DNA of 64,000 bases, from NCBI RefSeq assembly GCF_009817885.1, contig NZ_CP041764.1, positions 682,001-746,000 of the forward strand, given 5' to 3'. How positions within the stretch are numbered: the first letter of the stretch is position 1; each line of letters starts with the position of its first letter. Under the pieces are notes generated by a model. That model searched no databases, had not been told where the DNA came from, and saw nothing but the letters and a program-made list of their open reading frames with translations. Below, one piece after another: positions 25,074 through 34,300 of the stretch. This DNA comes from Serratia rhizosphaerae. GTDB taxonomy: Bacteria; Pseudomonadota; Gammaproteobacteria; Enterobacterales; Enterobacteriaceae. Made by a program: the position numbers and the translations under genes.

Positions 25074-25772
25074 TTAAATCGCCACCAGCGCCCTGGCGCC
25101 CTCCCGCTCCATATCGGCGCCCGCGCCGCGCTGCACAATGCTGCCGCGCGCCATCACCAGGTAGCTGTCCGCCAGTTCGGCGGCGAAGTCATAAAACTGC
25201 TCCACCAGCAGGATCGCCATCTCCCCCTGCGCCGCCAGCTGTCCGATCACCGCGCCAATCTCCTTAATCACCGACGGCTGAATGCCTTCAGTAGGCTCAT
25301 CCAGAATCAGCAGGCTCGGCCGGCAGGCCAGCGCCCGGCCGATCGCCAGCTGTTGCTGCTGGCCGCCGGACAGATCGCCGCCGCGCCGGTGCTTCATCTG
25401 CGCCAGTACCGGAAACAGCTGATAAATGCTGTCCGGCACGCGTTTCGCCTCTGCGGCGGCAAAGCGCGACAGCCCCATCAGCAGGTTCTCCTCCACCGTC
25501 AGCCGTGGGAAAATCTCGCGCCCCTGCGGCACATAGGCGATGCCGGCCTGCACCCGCTGATGGGTTTTGCGCCCATTGATGCGCTGTCCCTGCCAGCAGA
25601 TATCGCCGCTTTTCGCCGGCAGCAGTCCCATCAGGCATTTCAGCAGGGTGGTTTTGCCCACGCCGTTGCGCCCCAGCAGGCAGGTCACTTCGCCAATCCG
25701 CGCCTCAAAAGAGACGCCGCGCAGAATATGGCTGCCGCCGTAATATTGGTTCAGCTCGTTCACTTGCAGCAT
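25074..25772 (-). CDS. urtE: Urea ABC transporter ATPase UrtE
   Basis: A 232-residue LivF-type ATPase with Walker A GRNGVGKTT, Q-loop in IAYVPQGREIFPRLTVEENL, signature LSGGQQQQLAIGRAL, Walker B LLILDEPTEG and switch-region LLVEQ. The N-terminal MLQVNELNQYYGGSHILRGV is typical of UrtE. AGGAAAG before the ATG at 25772 decides this start over one at 25817. It is the last gene of the urea operon, 22 bases after urtD, and the terminator follows 4 bases on. Partner ATPase: UrtD. Confidence 0.93.
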   Translation of the reverse strand: MLQVNELNQYYGGSHILRGVSFEARIGEVTCLLGRNGVGKTTLLKCLMGLLPAKSGDICWQGQRINGRKTHQRVQAGIAYVPQGREIFPRLTVEENLLMGLSRFAAAEAKRVPDSIYQLFPVLAQMKHRRGGDLSGGQQQQLAIGRALACRPSLLILDEPTEGIQPSVIKEIGAVIGQLAAQGEMAILLVEQFYDFAAELADSYLVMARGSIVQRGAGADMEREGARALVAI

Positions 25773-25794
25773 CACACTTTCCTCATTATTCGCT

Positions 25795-26601
25795 TCAGCG
25801 GCCCAGATAGACCTCAATCACCCGTTCGTCAGCCTGCACCTGCGCCAGCGAACCTTCCGCCAGCACCTGCCCCTGATGCAGCACCGTCACGCGATCGGCG
25901 ATGGCTTCGACAAACCCCATATCGTGCTCCACCACCATCAGCGAATGGCTGCCCGCCAGGGATTTGAACAGTTCGGCGGTGTATTCGGTTTCCGCATCGG
26001 TCATGCCGGCCGCCGGCTCATCCAGCAGCAGCAGATGCGGCTCCTGTACCAGCAGCATGCCGATTTCCAGAAACTGCTTCTGGCCGTGCGACAGCAGCCC
26101 GGCCGGCCGGTGACGCTGGCTGGTCAGCCGCAGCGTCTGCAGCATCTGCTCGATGCGGTCGCGCTGCTCGCCGCTCAGTCTGGCGCGCAGGCAGGCCCAC
26201 ACCGATTTGGGGTTCTTCTGCGCGATCTCCAGGTTCTCAAACACCGTCAGCGCTTCAAACACCGTCGGTTTTTGAAACTTGCGGCCAATGCCGGCCTGCG
26301 CGATCCGGATCGGATCCATCGCCGTCAGATCGCGCGTCTGATCGTAAAACACCCGTCCGTTGTCCGGTCGCGTTTTGCCGGTGATCACATCCATCAGCGT
26401 GGTTTTGCCCGCGCCGTTCGGCCCGATCACGCAGCGCAGTTCGCCGACGCCGATCTGCAGCGACAGATCGCGCAGCGCATGGAAGCCGTCGAAGCTGACG
26501 TTGATGCTCTCCAGCTGCAGCACCGGGTCGGTCTGCCCGCGGCGCTTATCGGCCGGCAGCGGATGGGTAAACAGCTCATCGGTCATTTGCATGGCGTTCA
26601 T
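25795..26601 (-). CDS. urtD: Urea ABC transporter ATPase UrtD
   Basis: A 268-residue LivG-type ATPase with Walker A GPNGAGKTT, the variant signature LLSHGQKQFLEIGML (LSHGQ, characteristic of UrtD), Walker B LLLLDEPAAGM and the H-loop MVVEHDMGFV. The ATG at 26601 lies behind GGAGGAAAT and overlaps the urtC stop as ATGA (26598-26601), so translation is coupled; the longer open frame is only the shadow of urtC. With UrtE it forms the ATPase heterodimer of the high-affinity urea importer. Confidence 0.93.
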   Translation of the reverse strand: MNAMQMTDELFTHPLPADKRRGQTDPVLQLESINVSFDGFHALRDLSLQIGVGELRCVIGPNGAGKTTLMDVITGKTRPDNGRVFYDQTRDLTAMDPIRIAQAGIGRKFQKPTVFEALTVFENLEIAQKNPKSVWACLRARLSGEQRDRIEQMLQTLRLTSQRHRPAGLLSHGQKQFLEIGMLLVQEPHLLLLDEPAAGMTDAETEYTAELFKSLAGSHSLMVVEHDMGFVEAIADRVTVLHQGQVLAEGSLAQVQADERVIEVYLGR

Positions 26602-27674
26602 GATGATTTCCTCCGGCGCAGCAGGCCAATCACGCCCTGCGGCAGAAACAGCGTCACCACGATAAACATCAGCCCGAGGAACAGCTGCCAGTACTCCGGC
26701 ATCGCCACGGTGAACCAGCTCTTGGCGCCGTTGACGATGCCCGCGCCGAGCAACGGCCCGACCAACGTGCCGCGTCCGCCCAGCGCCACCCAGATGGCGG
26801 CCTCGATCGAGTTGGTGGGCGACATCTCGCCGGGATTGATAATGCCCACCTGCGGCACATACAGCGCGCCGGCCAGCCCGCACAGCACCGCCGACAGCGT
26901 CCAGACAAACAGCTTGAAGCCGCGCGGCTGATAGCCGCAGAACGTCAGGCGGTTCTCCGCGTCGCGCACCGCCGTCAGCACGCGGCCGAATTTACTGCGC
27001 GCCAGCGCAAACCCCACTCCCAGGCTGACGATCAGCAGCAGCACCGTCGCCAGAAACAGCGCCACGCGGGTGCCGGTCGCCGTAATCGGCGCCCCCAGCA
27101 GCGTGGTGAAGCCGGTAAAGCCGTTATTGCCGCCAAAGCCGGTTTCGTTACGGAAAAACAGCAGCATGCCGGCGTAGGTCAGCGCCTGCGTCATGATGGA
27201 GAAGTACACCCCTTTGATTTTTGAGCGGAAGGCGAAGTAGCCGAACACCAGCGCCAGCACGCCCGGCGCCAGCACGATCAGGCACAATGCCCAGGCAAAA
27301 TATTGCGTGCCGCTCCAGAACCACGGCAGTTCGCTCCACGACAGAAACGACATAAACGCCGGCAGGCCGTCGCCGGCGGCCTGACGCATCAGGTACATAC
27401 CCATCGCATAGCCGCCGAGGGCAAAGAACAGGCCGTGGCCGAGCGACAGCAGCCCGGCGTAGCCCCACACCAGATCCAGCGCCACCGCCACCACGGCGTA
27501 ACACAGAATTTTTCCCGTCAGCGTCAGGGTGTAGGTGGAGATCGCCAGCGGGTGCGTGGCCGGCAGCAGCGCCAGAAACGGCATGATTAACAGCGCCAGC
27601 ACCAGCAGCGTGCCGAGGGTCAGCGCCGTACGCGGCGCTTTCTGCACGCCGCTGAGGGTTAATGGTTGGCTCAT
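26598..27674 (-). CDS. urtC: Urea ABC transporter permease UrtC
   Basis: A 358-residue LivM-type inner-membrane permease with about 10 helices. It contains DLVWGYAGLLSLGHGLFFALGGYAMGMYL-type conserved permease residues (core GYAGLLSLGHGLFFALGGY) and the C-terminal ATPase-contact region AVRDAENRLTFCGYQPRGFKL. It pairs with UrtB. The start shares one base with the urtB stop (TGATG, 27672-27676) and the end overlaps urtD by four bases. Confidence 0.94.
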   Translation of the reverse strand: MSQPLTLSGVQKAPRTALTLGTLLVLALLIMPFLALLPATHPLAISTYTLTLTGKILCYAVVAVALDLVWGYAGLLSLGHGLFFALGGYAMGMYLMRQAAGDGLPAFMSFLSWSELPWFWSGTQYFAWALCLIVLAPGVLALVFGYFAFRSKIKGVYFSIMTQALTYAGMLLFFRNETGFGGNNGFTGFTTLLGAPITATGTRVALFLATVLLLIVSLGVGFALARSKFGRVLTAVRDAENRLTFCGYQPRGFKLFVWTLSAVLCGLAGALYVPQVGIINPGEMSPTNSIEAAIWVALGGRGTLVGPLLGAGIVNGAKSWFTVAMPEYWQLFLGLMFIVVTLFLPQGVIGLLRRRKSS

Positions 27675-29254
27675 CAGTCAATCACCCTGCCCTTCAGGGC
27701 GAACAGCCCTTGAGGACGTTTCTGAATAAACAGGATAATCAGCGCCAGAATCAGGATTTTACCCAGCACGGCGCCAATCTGCGGTTCAAGAATTTTATTG
27801 ACGATGCCGAGGCCGAACGCCGCCGCCACCGTACCGGCCAGCTGTCCGACGCCGCCCAGCACCACCACCAGAAACGAGTCGATGATATAGCCCTGCCCCA
27901 GTTCCGGCCCGACGTTGCCCAGCTGCGACAGCGCCACGCCGCCCAGCCCGGCGATGCCGGAGCCTAAACCAAACGCCAGCATATCCACCCGCCCGGTCGG
28001 CACGCCGCAGCTGGCGGCCATCGCACGGTTTTGCGTCACCGCACGCACGTTCATTCCCAGACGGGTTTTGTTCAGCAGCAGCCAGGTGAGCAGCAGCACC
28101 AGCGCCACAAACACGATCACCGCGATGCGGTTCCACGGCAGCACCAGATTCGGCAGCAGTTGGATACCGCCCGACAGCCAGGCCGGGTTGGCGACCTCGA
28201 CGTTCTGCGCGCCGAACAGCAGCCGCACCAGTTGGATCAGCACCAGGCTGATGCCCCAGGTCGCCAGCAGCGTTTCCAGCGGCCGGCCATAGAGGTGGCG
28301 GATCACCGTGCGTTCAAGCAGCATGCCGATACCGGCGGTCACGGCGAACGCCGCCGGCAGTGCCGCCAGCGGATAGAACGCCAGCCACTGCGGCGCCAAC
28401 TGCTGGAACGCCCCCTGCACCAGATAGGCCGCGTAGGCGCCGAGCATCAGCATCTCGCCGTGGGCCATATTGATCACCCCGAGCAGGCCGTAGGTGATCG
28501 CCAGCCCGAGCGCCGCCAGCAGCAGGATCGACCCCAGCGACAGGCCGGTAAACGCCTGGCCGAGCAGATCGCCGATCATCAGCCGCTGTTTGACGCTGGC
28601 CAGGCTCTGCTGTGCGGCGGCTCGCACCGCAGCGTCCGGCTCGCCGTCCGCTTCGCTCAGCGCCTGCAGCCGCGCCTGGGTCTGCGGATCGCCCGATTCG
28701 CCCAGCAGCTGCACCGCCTGCAGACGCACCTGCGGATCGGCGTCGCTCAGCTGCAGATTGGCCAGCGCGATGCGCAGCGCCTCGCGCACCGCCTCATCCT
28801 GCTCCTGCATCAACCGCTGCCGCAGCAGCGGCCGCTGGTCGCGCTGCGCGTCACGCTGCAGCGTCTGCGCCGCCTGCAGCCGCGCCGCCTTATCGCCGCT
28901 CACCAGCTGCTGCGCCGCCAGCGCGTTGGCGGTCAGAATGCGCAACCGGTTATTCAGCCGCACTTTTTTCGGCGTTCCCTGCGGCGCGGCGTCCCCTTCC
29001 AGCGGCGTCCAGGCGCCGTTCTGGCGGGTAAATACGCGCCCGGCGGCGTCCACCGCCAGGTTCTCCTGTTTCAGCGCCCGCAACAGCGGCAGGCGTGCGG
29101 CATCGGGCGCGCTCGCCCAGCCCTGCAGTAATTTGGCCTGCTGGCTGCGGCCGGCGGCGGCGAAATCGCCGGCCGGCCCGGCCTGCGCCCACAGCGGCAG
29201 GCAGCACAGCAGCCAGAGTAGTGGCCGCAGTCGGGATAAAAATAAAGATTGCAT
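27674..29254 (-). CDS. urtB: Urea ABC transporter permease UrtB
   Basis: 526 residues. A signal-like N-terminus (PLLWLLCCLPLWAQA) is followed by a large helical-repeat periplasmic domain (about 30-235, with HEAT-like pairs such as SDADPQVRLQAVQLLGESG), which is specific to UrtB among LivH permeases. The membrane permease core occupies about 240-520 (GLAITYGLLGVINMAHGEMLMLGAY). The ATG at 29254 behind GGGGCAG is chosen over an upstream frame start at 29332. It lies 96 bases from urtA, separated by a strong hairpin. Confidence 0.93.
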   Translation of the reverse strand: MQSLFLSRLRPLLWLLCCLPLWAQAGPAGDFAAAGRSQQAKLLQGWASAPDAARLPLLRALKQENLAVDAAGRVFTRQNGAWTPLEGDAAPQGTPKKVRLNNRLRILTANALAAQQLVSGDKAARLQAAQTLQRDAQRDQRPLLRQRLMQEQDEAVREALRIALANLQLSDADPQVRLQAVQLLGESGDPQTQARLQALSEADGEPDAAVRAAAQQSLASVKQRLMIGDLLGQAFTGLSLGSILLLAALGLAITYGLLGVINMAHGEMLMLGAYAAYLVQGAFQQLAPQWLAFYPLAALPAAFAVTAGIGMLLERTVIRHLYGRPLETLLATWGISLVLIQLVRLLFGAQNVEVANPAWLSGGIQLLPNLVLPWNRIAVIVFVALVLLLTWLLLNKTRLGMNVRAVTQNRAMAASCGVPTGRVDMLAFGLGSGIAGLGGVALSQLGNVGPELGQGYIIDSFLVVVLGGVGQLAGTVAAAFGLGIVNKILEPQIGAVLGKILILALIILFIQKRPQGLFALKGRVID

Positions 29255-29271
29255 CGGGCTGCCCCTCTGTC

Positions 29272-29292
29272 GGGGCCGGAACGTCCGGCCCC
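29272..29292 (-). promoter_or_regulatory. Stable hairpin between urtA and urtB
   Basis: GGGGCCGGA / TCCGGCCCC (29272-29280, 29284-29292) with a 3-base loop, no T tract. Such a hairpin behind the gene for an abundant binding protein usually protects its mRNA and lowers downstream expression, which would keep UrtA in excess over the membrane parts. Confidence 0.55.
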
Positions 29293-29350
29293 TGTCGTTT
29301 GTCGGTGCGTCAGCGGGCGCGGCAAGCCGCATGCCGGCGACGCGGCACGC

Positions 29351-30619
29351 TTAATTGCCCCCTTTCACCGGCCGGTCAGACTTTTTATCATTGCCGGCGA
29401 TATACGGGCTCCACGGCTGCGCGCGCAGCGGCTGCTCACTCTGCCACACCACGTTGAACTGACCGTTGTCTTCAATTTCGCCAATCATCACCGGCTTGTG
29501 CAGGTGGTGGTTGACGGCGTCCATCGTCAGCGTCACGCCCGACGGCGCAGCAAAGCTCTGGCCGGCCATCGCGGCGCGCACCTTATCGACGTCGGTGGTG
29601 CCGGCTTTTTCCACCGCCTGCGCCCACATATGGATGCCGACATAGGTCGCTTCCATCGGATCGTTGGTGACCGCATTGGCGCTGTTCGGCAGGTTGTGCG
29701 CCTTGGCATAGGCGCGCCACTCGGCGACAAACTTCTGGTTGGTCGGATTATCCAGCGACTGGAAATAGTTCCACGCCGCCAGATTGCCGACCAGCGGCTT
29801 GGTATCGATGCCGCGCAGCTCCTCCTCCCCGACCGAGAAGGCGATCACCGGCACGTCGGTGGCCTTGATGCCCTGATTGGCCAGCTCTTTATAGAAAGGC
29901 ACGTTGGAGTCGCCGTTGATGGTGGAGATCACCGCCGTATTGCCGCCGGCGGCGAATTTCTTGATGTTGGCGACGATGGTCTGATAATCGCTGTAGCCGA
30001 ACGGCGTATACACCTCGGCGATATCCTTATCCTGTACGCCTTTCGTATGTAAAAAGGCGCGCAGGATCTTGTTGGTGGTGCGCGGGTAAACGTAGTCGGT
30101 GCCCAGCAGGAAGAAGCGCTTGGCGCCGCCGCCGTCTTCGCTCATCAGATATTCCACCGCCGGAATGGCCTGCTGATTCGGCGCCGCGCCGGTATAGAAC
30201 ACGTTCGGCGACATCTCCTCCCCTTCATACTGCACCGGATAGAACAGCAGGCCGTTCAGCTCCTCGAACACCGGCAGCACCGATTTGCGCGATACCGAGG
30301 TCCAGCAGCCAAACACCACCGCCGCCTTATCCTGCGTCAGCAGCTGGCGCGCCTTCTCGGCGAACAGCGGCCAGTTGGAGGCCGGGTCGACCACCACCGG
30401 CTCCAGCTTTTTCCCCAGCACCCCGCCCTTGGCGTTGATGTCGTCAATGGTCATCAGCGCCACGTCCTTCAGCGGCGTTTCCGAAATGGCCATGGTGCCG
30501 GACAGCGAGTGCAGAATGCCGACCTTGATGGTGTCGGCGGCCTGTGCGCTCCACGCCAGCCCGATGCCGAGCAGGCTGACGGACAGGGCGCAGGCTTTGA
30601 TAAAATGACGATGTGGCAT
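29351..30619 (-). CDS. urtA: Urea-binding periplasmic protein UrtA
   Basis: A 422-residue LivJ/AmiC-like binding protein. The signal peptide ends at AQA before ADTIKVGILHSLSGTMAIS, the diagnostic N-terminus of UrtA. The segments VFGCWTSVSRKSVLPVFEELNG-type (core CWTSVSRKSVLPVF) and LFYPVQYEGEE belong to the ligand cleft. AGGAG precedes the ATG at 30619. It captures urea for UrtBCDE. It follows the GntR gene by 23 bases in the same transcription unit. Confidence 0.95.
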   Translation of the reverse strand: MPHRHFIKACALSVSLLGIGLAWSAQAADTIKVGILHSLSGTMAISETPLKDVALMTIDDINAKGGVLGKKLEPVVVDPASNWPLFAEKARQLLTQDKAAVVFGCWTSVSRKSVLPVFEELNGLLFYPVQYEGEEMSPNVFYTGAAPNQQAIPAVEYLMSEDGGGAKRFFLLGTDYVYPRTTNKILRAFLHTKGVQDKDIAEVYTPFGYSDYQTIVANIKKFAAGGNTAVISTINGDSNVPFYKELANQGIKATDVPVIAFSVGEEELRGIDTKPLVGNLAAWNYFQSLDNPTNQKFVAEWRAYAKAHNLPNSANAVTNDPMEATYVGIHMWAQAVEKAGTTDVDKVRAAMAGQSFAAPSGVTLTMDAVNHHLHKPVMIGEIEDNGQFNVVWQSEQPLRAQPWSPYIAGNDKKSDRPVKGGN

Positions 30620-30642
30620 AATTCGACTCCTGGTGAAAGTGA

Positions 30643-31353
30643 TCAAGACGCTGGCCCCTGCTGTAAACGCGCCTGATGCAGGCGGTGCAGGGTTATTTTT
30701 CGGACTTCGGCCTTACTGACGGCAATGTGATCGCTAAGCAGCGTTTGCGCCTCCTCGGTGTGACGTTGCGAAATGGCCCGCAGAATCGCGGCGTGTTCCT
30801 GATAGGTCGCATCGACCCGTTGATCCTGGGTAAAGTCCAGCCGGCGGATGATGCGGATTTTTTCGGTGACGTCGCGGTGAATACGCGCCATCTCGCCGTT
30901 GCCGGCGGCGGCCACCAGCGCCATATGAAACTGTTCGTCGTGCCGCGAGACGCTTTTGCCGTCCTCCAGGCGCGGCGCGTCGATCCAAAAACGCGTCAGC
31001 TCCGCCAGCGCCGGCGGCGTCTCACCCGTCGGGCGGGCGCACAGACGCTTCAGCGCCTCCCGCTCCAGTACGATGCGCAGGTCGTACAGCTGTTCGAAAT
31101 AGTCAAAATCAAACGGCCGCACCTGCCAGCCGCTGCGGAAATGCACGTCGACGTAGCCCTCCCGCTCCAGCCGGAACAGCGCCTGACGCACCGGCGTGCG
31201 GCTGGCCGCCATCCGCCCGGCAATCTCGCTCTCGCTGAAGCGGTCGCCCGGCAGCAGGCGAAAATCGAAAATCTCATCCTTCAACTGCTGGTAGATGCGC
31301 TCCGCCAGCCCCTCCGGCCGCGCCTTATGGCGGTTATTGGTCAGTTGCATCAT
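30643..31353 (-). CDS. GntR/FadR-type transcriptional regulator in the urea operon
   Basis: A 236-residue GntR regulator with a winged HTH (about 15-80, FSESEIAGRMAASRTPVRQALFRL) and a C-terminal FCD domain (about 90-225). FCD regulators bind small organic acids, often through a metal held by Asp/His residues (DEQFHMAL and DHIAVSKAE here). GAGGAG precedes the ATGATG at 31353/31350. It is embedded between urea carboxylase (7-base gap) and urtA (23-base gap), so it is co-expressed with the pathway. The effector is presumably a pathway intermediate such as allophanate or urea; that is inference. Confidence 0.85.
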   Translation of the reverse strand: MMQLTNNRHKARPEGLAERIYQQLKDEIFDFRLLPGDRFSESEIAGRMAASRTPVRQALFRLEREGYVDVHFRSGWQVRPFDFDYFEQLYDLRIVLEREALKRLCARPTGETPPALAELTRFWIDAPRLEDGKSVSRHDEQFHMALVAAAGNGEMARIHRDVTEKIRIIRRLDFTQDQRVDATYQEHAAILRAISQRHTEEAQTLLSDHIAVSKAEVRKITLHRLHQARLQQGPAS

Positions 31354-31360
31354 GGTCTCC

Positions 31361-34300
31361 TCATCCGGCACGTTCCAGCCACAGCAGGGCGTCGCCCGGC
31401 CCGACCGGCCGCCCCGGCTGGCAGCCGATGCGCTTGATCACCCCGGCGCGCGGCGCGGTGACCGCCAGCTCCATTTTCATCGCCTCCACCACGATCAGCG
31501 GCTGGCCGGCGGCCACCGTCTGGCCCGGCTCGACCAACACCTTCCAGACGTTGCCGTTCAGGTCGGCGCTGACCAGATCGCCGTCCACCTCTTCTTCATC
31601 CGCCGCCGGCAGAAGCTGCGCTTCCGGCTCGCTTTCCTGCGTCTGCCAGCGCGCCACCTCGCCGGCGAACGCCTGTTGCTGCCGCTGGCGGAACGCGTCG
31701 ATCTCGCCGGCGTTATCCGCCAGGAAGCGGCGATACTCGGCAAAGTCGAACTCGCTGTGCTCTATGCGGATCGTCATGCGGCCGGCGCGGAACGCTTCGC
31801 GCTGCGCCTCCAGCTCCTGCTCGCTGACCGGGTAGAAACGCACCTGATCGAAAAAGCGCAGCAGCCACGGTTCGCCGGCGCTGAACTGCGGATTGGTCAG
31901 GAACTTGTTCCAGATCGGCAGCGTACGCCCGACCAACTGATAGCCCCCCGGCGAATCCATGCCGTAGATGCACATATACATGCCGCCGATGCCGACGGTG
32001 CCTTCGGCGGTGTGGGTGCGCGCCGGGTTGTATTTCGAACTCAGCAGGCGATGGCGCGGGTCCAGCGGCACCGCGCAGGGCGCGCCGAGATACACATCGC
32101 CCAGGCCGAGAATCAGGTAGCTGGCGTCAAACAGGATGTCGCGCACCTGTTCACGGCGGCTCAGCCCGTTGATGCGCTGAATAAAATCGACGTTATTCGG
32201 CAGCCATGGTGCCTCGGCGCGCACGGTTTGCCGGTAGCGCTCCACCGCGTCCAGCGTCGCGCTGTCCTCAAAGGCCATCGGCAGATGGACAATACGCGTC
32301 GGCACCTTCAGATTGCTGACGTCCTCCAGCGAGCGCTCGCGCGTCAGCAGCCGCGACAGCAAATCCTGCTGAGCGATGATGCGGCTGTCATAACGAATCT
32401 GCAGCGAACGCACGCCGGGCGCCAGTTCCTCAACGCCGGCTATCGTCTGCGCCTGCAGCGACTGCATCAGCAGATGGATACGCAGACGCGACGCCAGATC
32501 CAGCACGTTGTCGCCGTACTCCATCAGCAGGTAGCCGTCCCCCGCCTGACGATAGGTCACCGCCGGCAGGCCGTTATCCGCCTCAAGACGCGCCAGCACC
32601 GCGGCCGACACCGTCCCCGTCGGCGCCAGCGACGGCGGCGGCAACGAGATGGCTTTTACCGCCGCCAGCGCCTCAATGCTGCCGAGCTGCGCCTGCTCCA
32701 GCGACTGCGCCTGCTTGAAGCTGATGGGGTGAAAGCGGATGCGGTCGCCCGGCTTCACCTGCCCCACTTTCCACAGCTCCGCGCGGGCGATGGTCACCGG
32801 ACAGACAAAGCCGCCGAGGCTCGGCCCGTCGCGGGTCAGGATCACCGGAAAATCGCCGGTAAAGTTGATCGCGCCGATGGCGTATTCACAGTCGTGCACG
32901 TTGGACGGATGCAGGCCGGCCTCGCCGCCGTCCTGCCGCGCCCACGCCGGCTTCGGCCCGGACAGGCGCACGCCCAGCCGGTTGGAGTTGTAATGCACCT
33001 GCCATTCGCTGGCGAAGAAGGCGTCGATGGATTCCTCGGTGAAGAAGTCCGGCGCGCCGTGCGGGCCGTACAGCACGCCGATATGCCAGACCTCGCCGTA
33101 CTGCGGGATCAGGCTGGCGTCCAGCGCCTGCGGCGCGGCGATCGGCGCCGGCGTGGTGCTGGCGGGTAACTGAGGCCGGGCAACGGACAGCATATCGGCC
33201 ACCCGCAGCGTACGGCCGGCGTGGCCGCCGAACTGGCCAAGCGCGAAGGTGGAGCGGCTGCCCAGATAGAGCGGCACGTCAATGCCGTTGCGCACCGCCA
33301 GGTAAGTGCGGCAGCCGCGGCTGGCGCGGCCGAGCGTCAGTACCTGCCCGGCGCGCACCGCCACCGGCCGCCAGTACTCCAGCGCCACGTCGTCCAGCGT
33401 CGCCGGGCAGTCGGCGCCGGTCAGCGCAATGGTGGCGTCGCAGTGGAAGCGCAGCGTCGGCCCCTGCAGGGTAAATTCCAGCCCGGCTGCGCTCGGATGG
33501 TTGCCGACGATGCGGTTCGCCAGCCGGAAGGCGAAATCATCCATCGGCCCGGACGGCGGCACGCCGATATCCCAGTAGCCAAGGCGGCCGGGGTAGTCCT
33601 GCACGCTGCTGTAAGTGCCGGGCTGCAGCACCTCGATGCAGTGAGGCTGATAGACGAATTCATCCAGCAGGCCGGTCCAGACCTCGCCGGCGCGGAAAGC
33701 GTCGGTCGCCACCACCTGGCGCAGATAGTCCAGGTTGGTGGCGATGCCGTGCAGCCGCGTGGCATCCAGCGCCTGCTGCATCTTCTCCAGCGCCGCGGCC
33801 CGATCCTCACCGTAGACGATCAGTTTGGCGATCAGCGGGTCATAAAACGCGGAAACTTCACTGCCGCTGCTGACCCAGCCGTCGACGCGCGTCTCCGGCG
33901 GAAACGCCACCTCGGTCAGTACGCCGGGGCTGGGCTGGAAGTTCTTCAGCGGATCTTCCGCATAAATGCGCGCCTCGATCGCCGCCCCGCGCGGCGCGCG
34001 CAGCAGCGCCGTCCAGTCCGGCTCATCGCCCGCCGCCACCTGCAGCATGCACTCAATCAGATCCAGGCCGGTCACCATCTCCGTCACCGGATGCTCCACC
34101 TGCAGGCGGGTGTTCACCTCCAGGAAATAGAACTCATCGCGCCCGGCGTCATAGATAAACTCCACCGTCCCGGCGCTGCGATAGCTGACCGATTCCCCCA
34201 GCGCCACCGCCGCCTGATGCAGCGCCTGACGGGTCGCCGCCGGCAGATGCGGCGCGGGCGTCTCCTCCACCACCTTCTGGTTGCGGCGCTGCAGCGAGCA

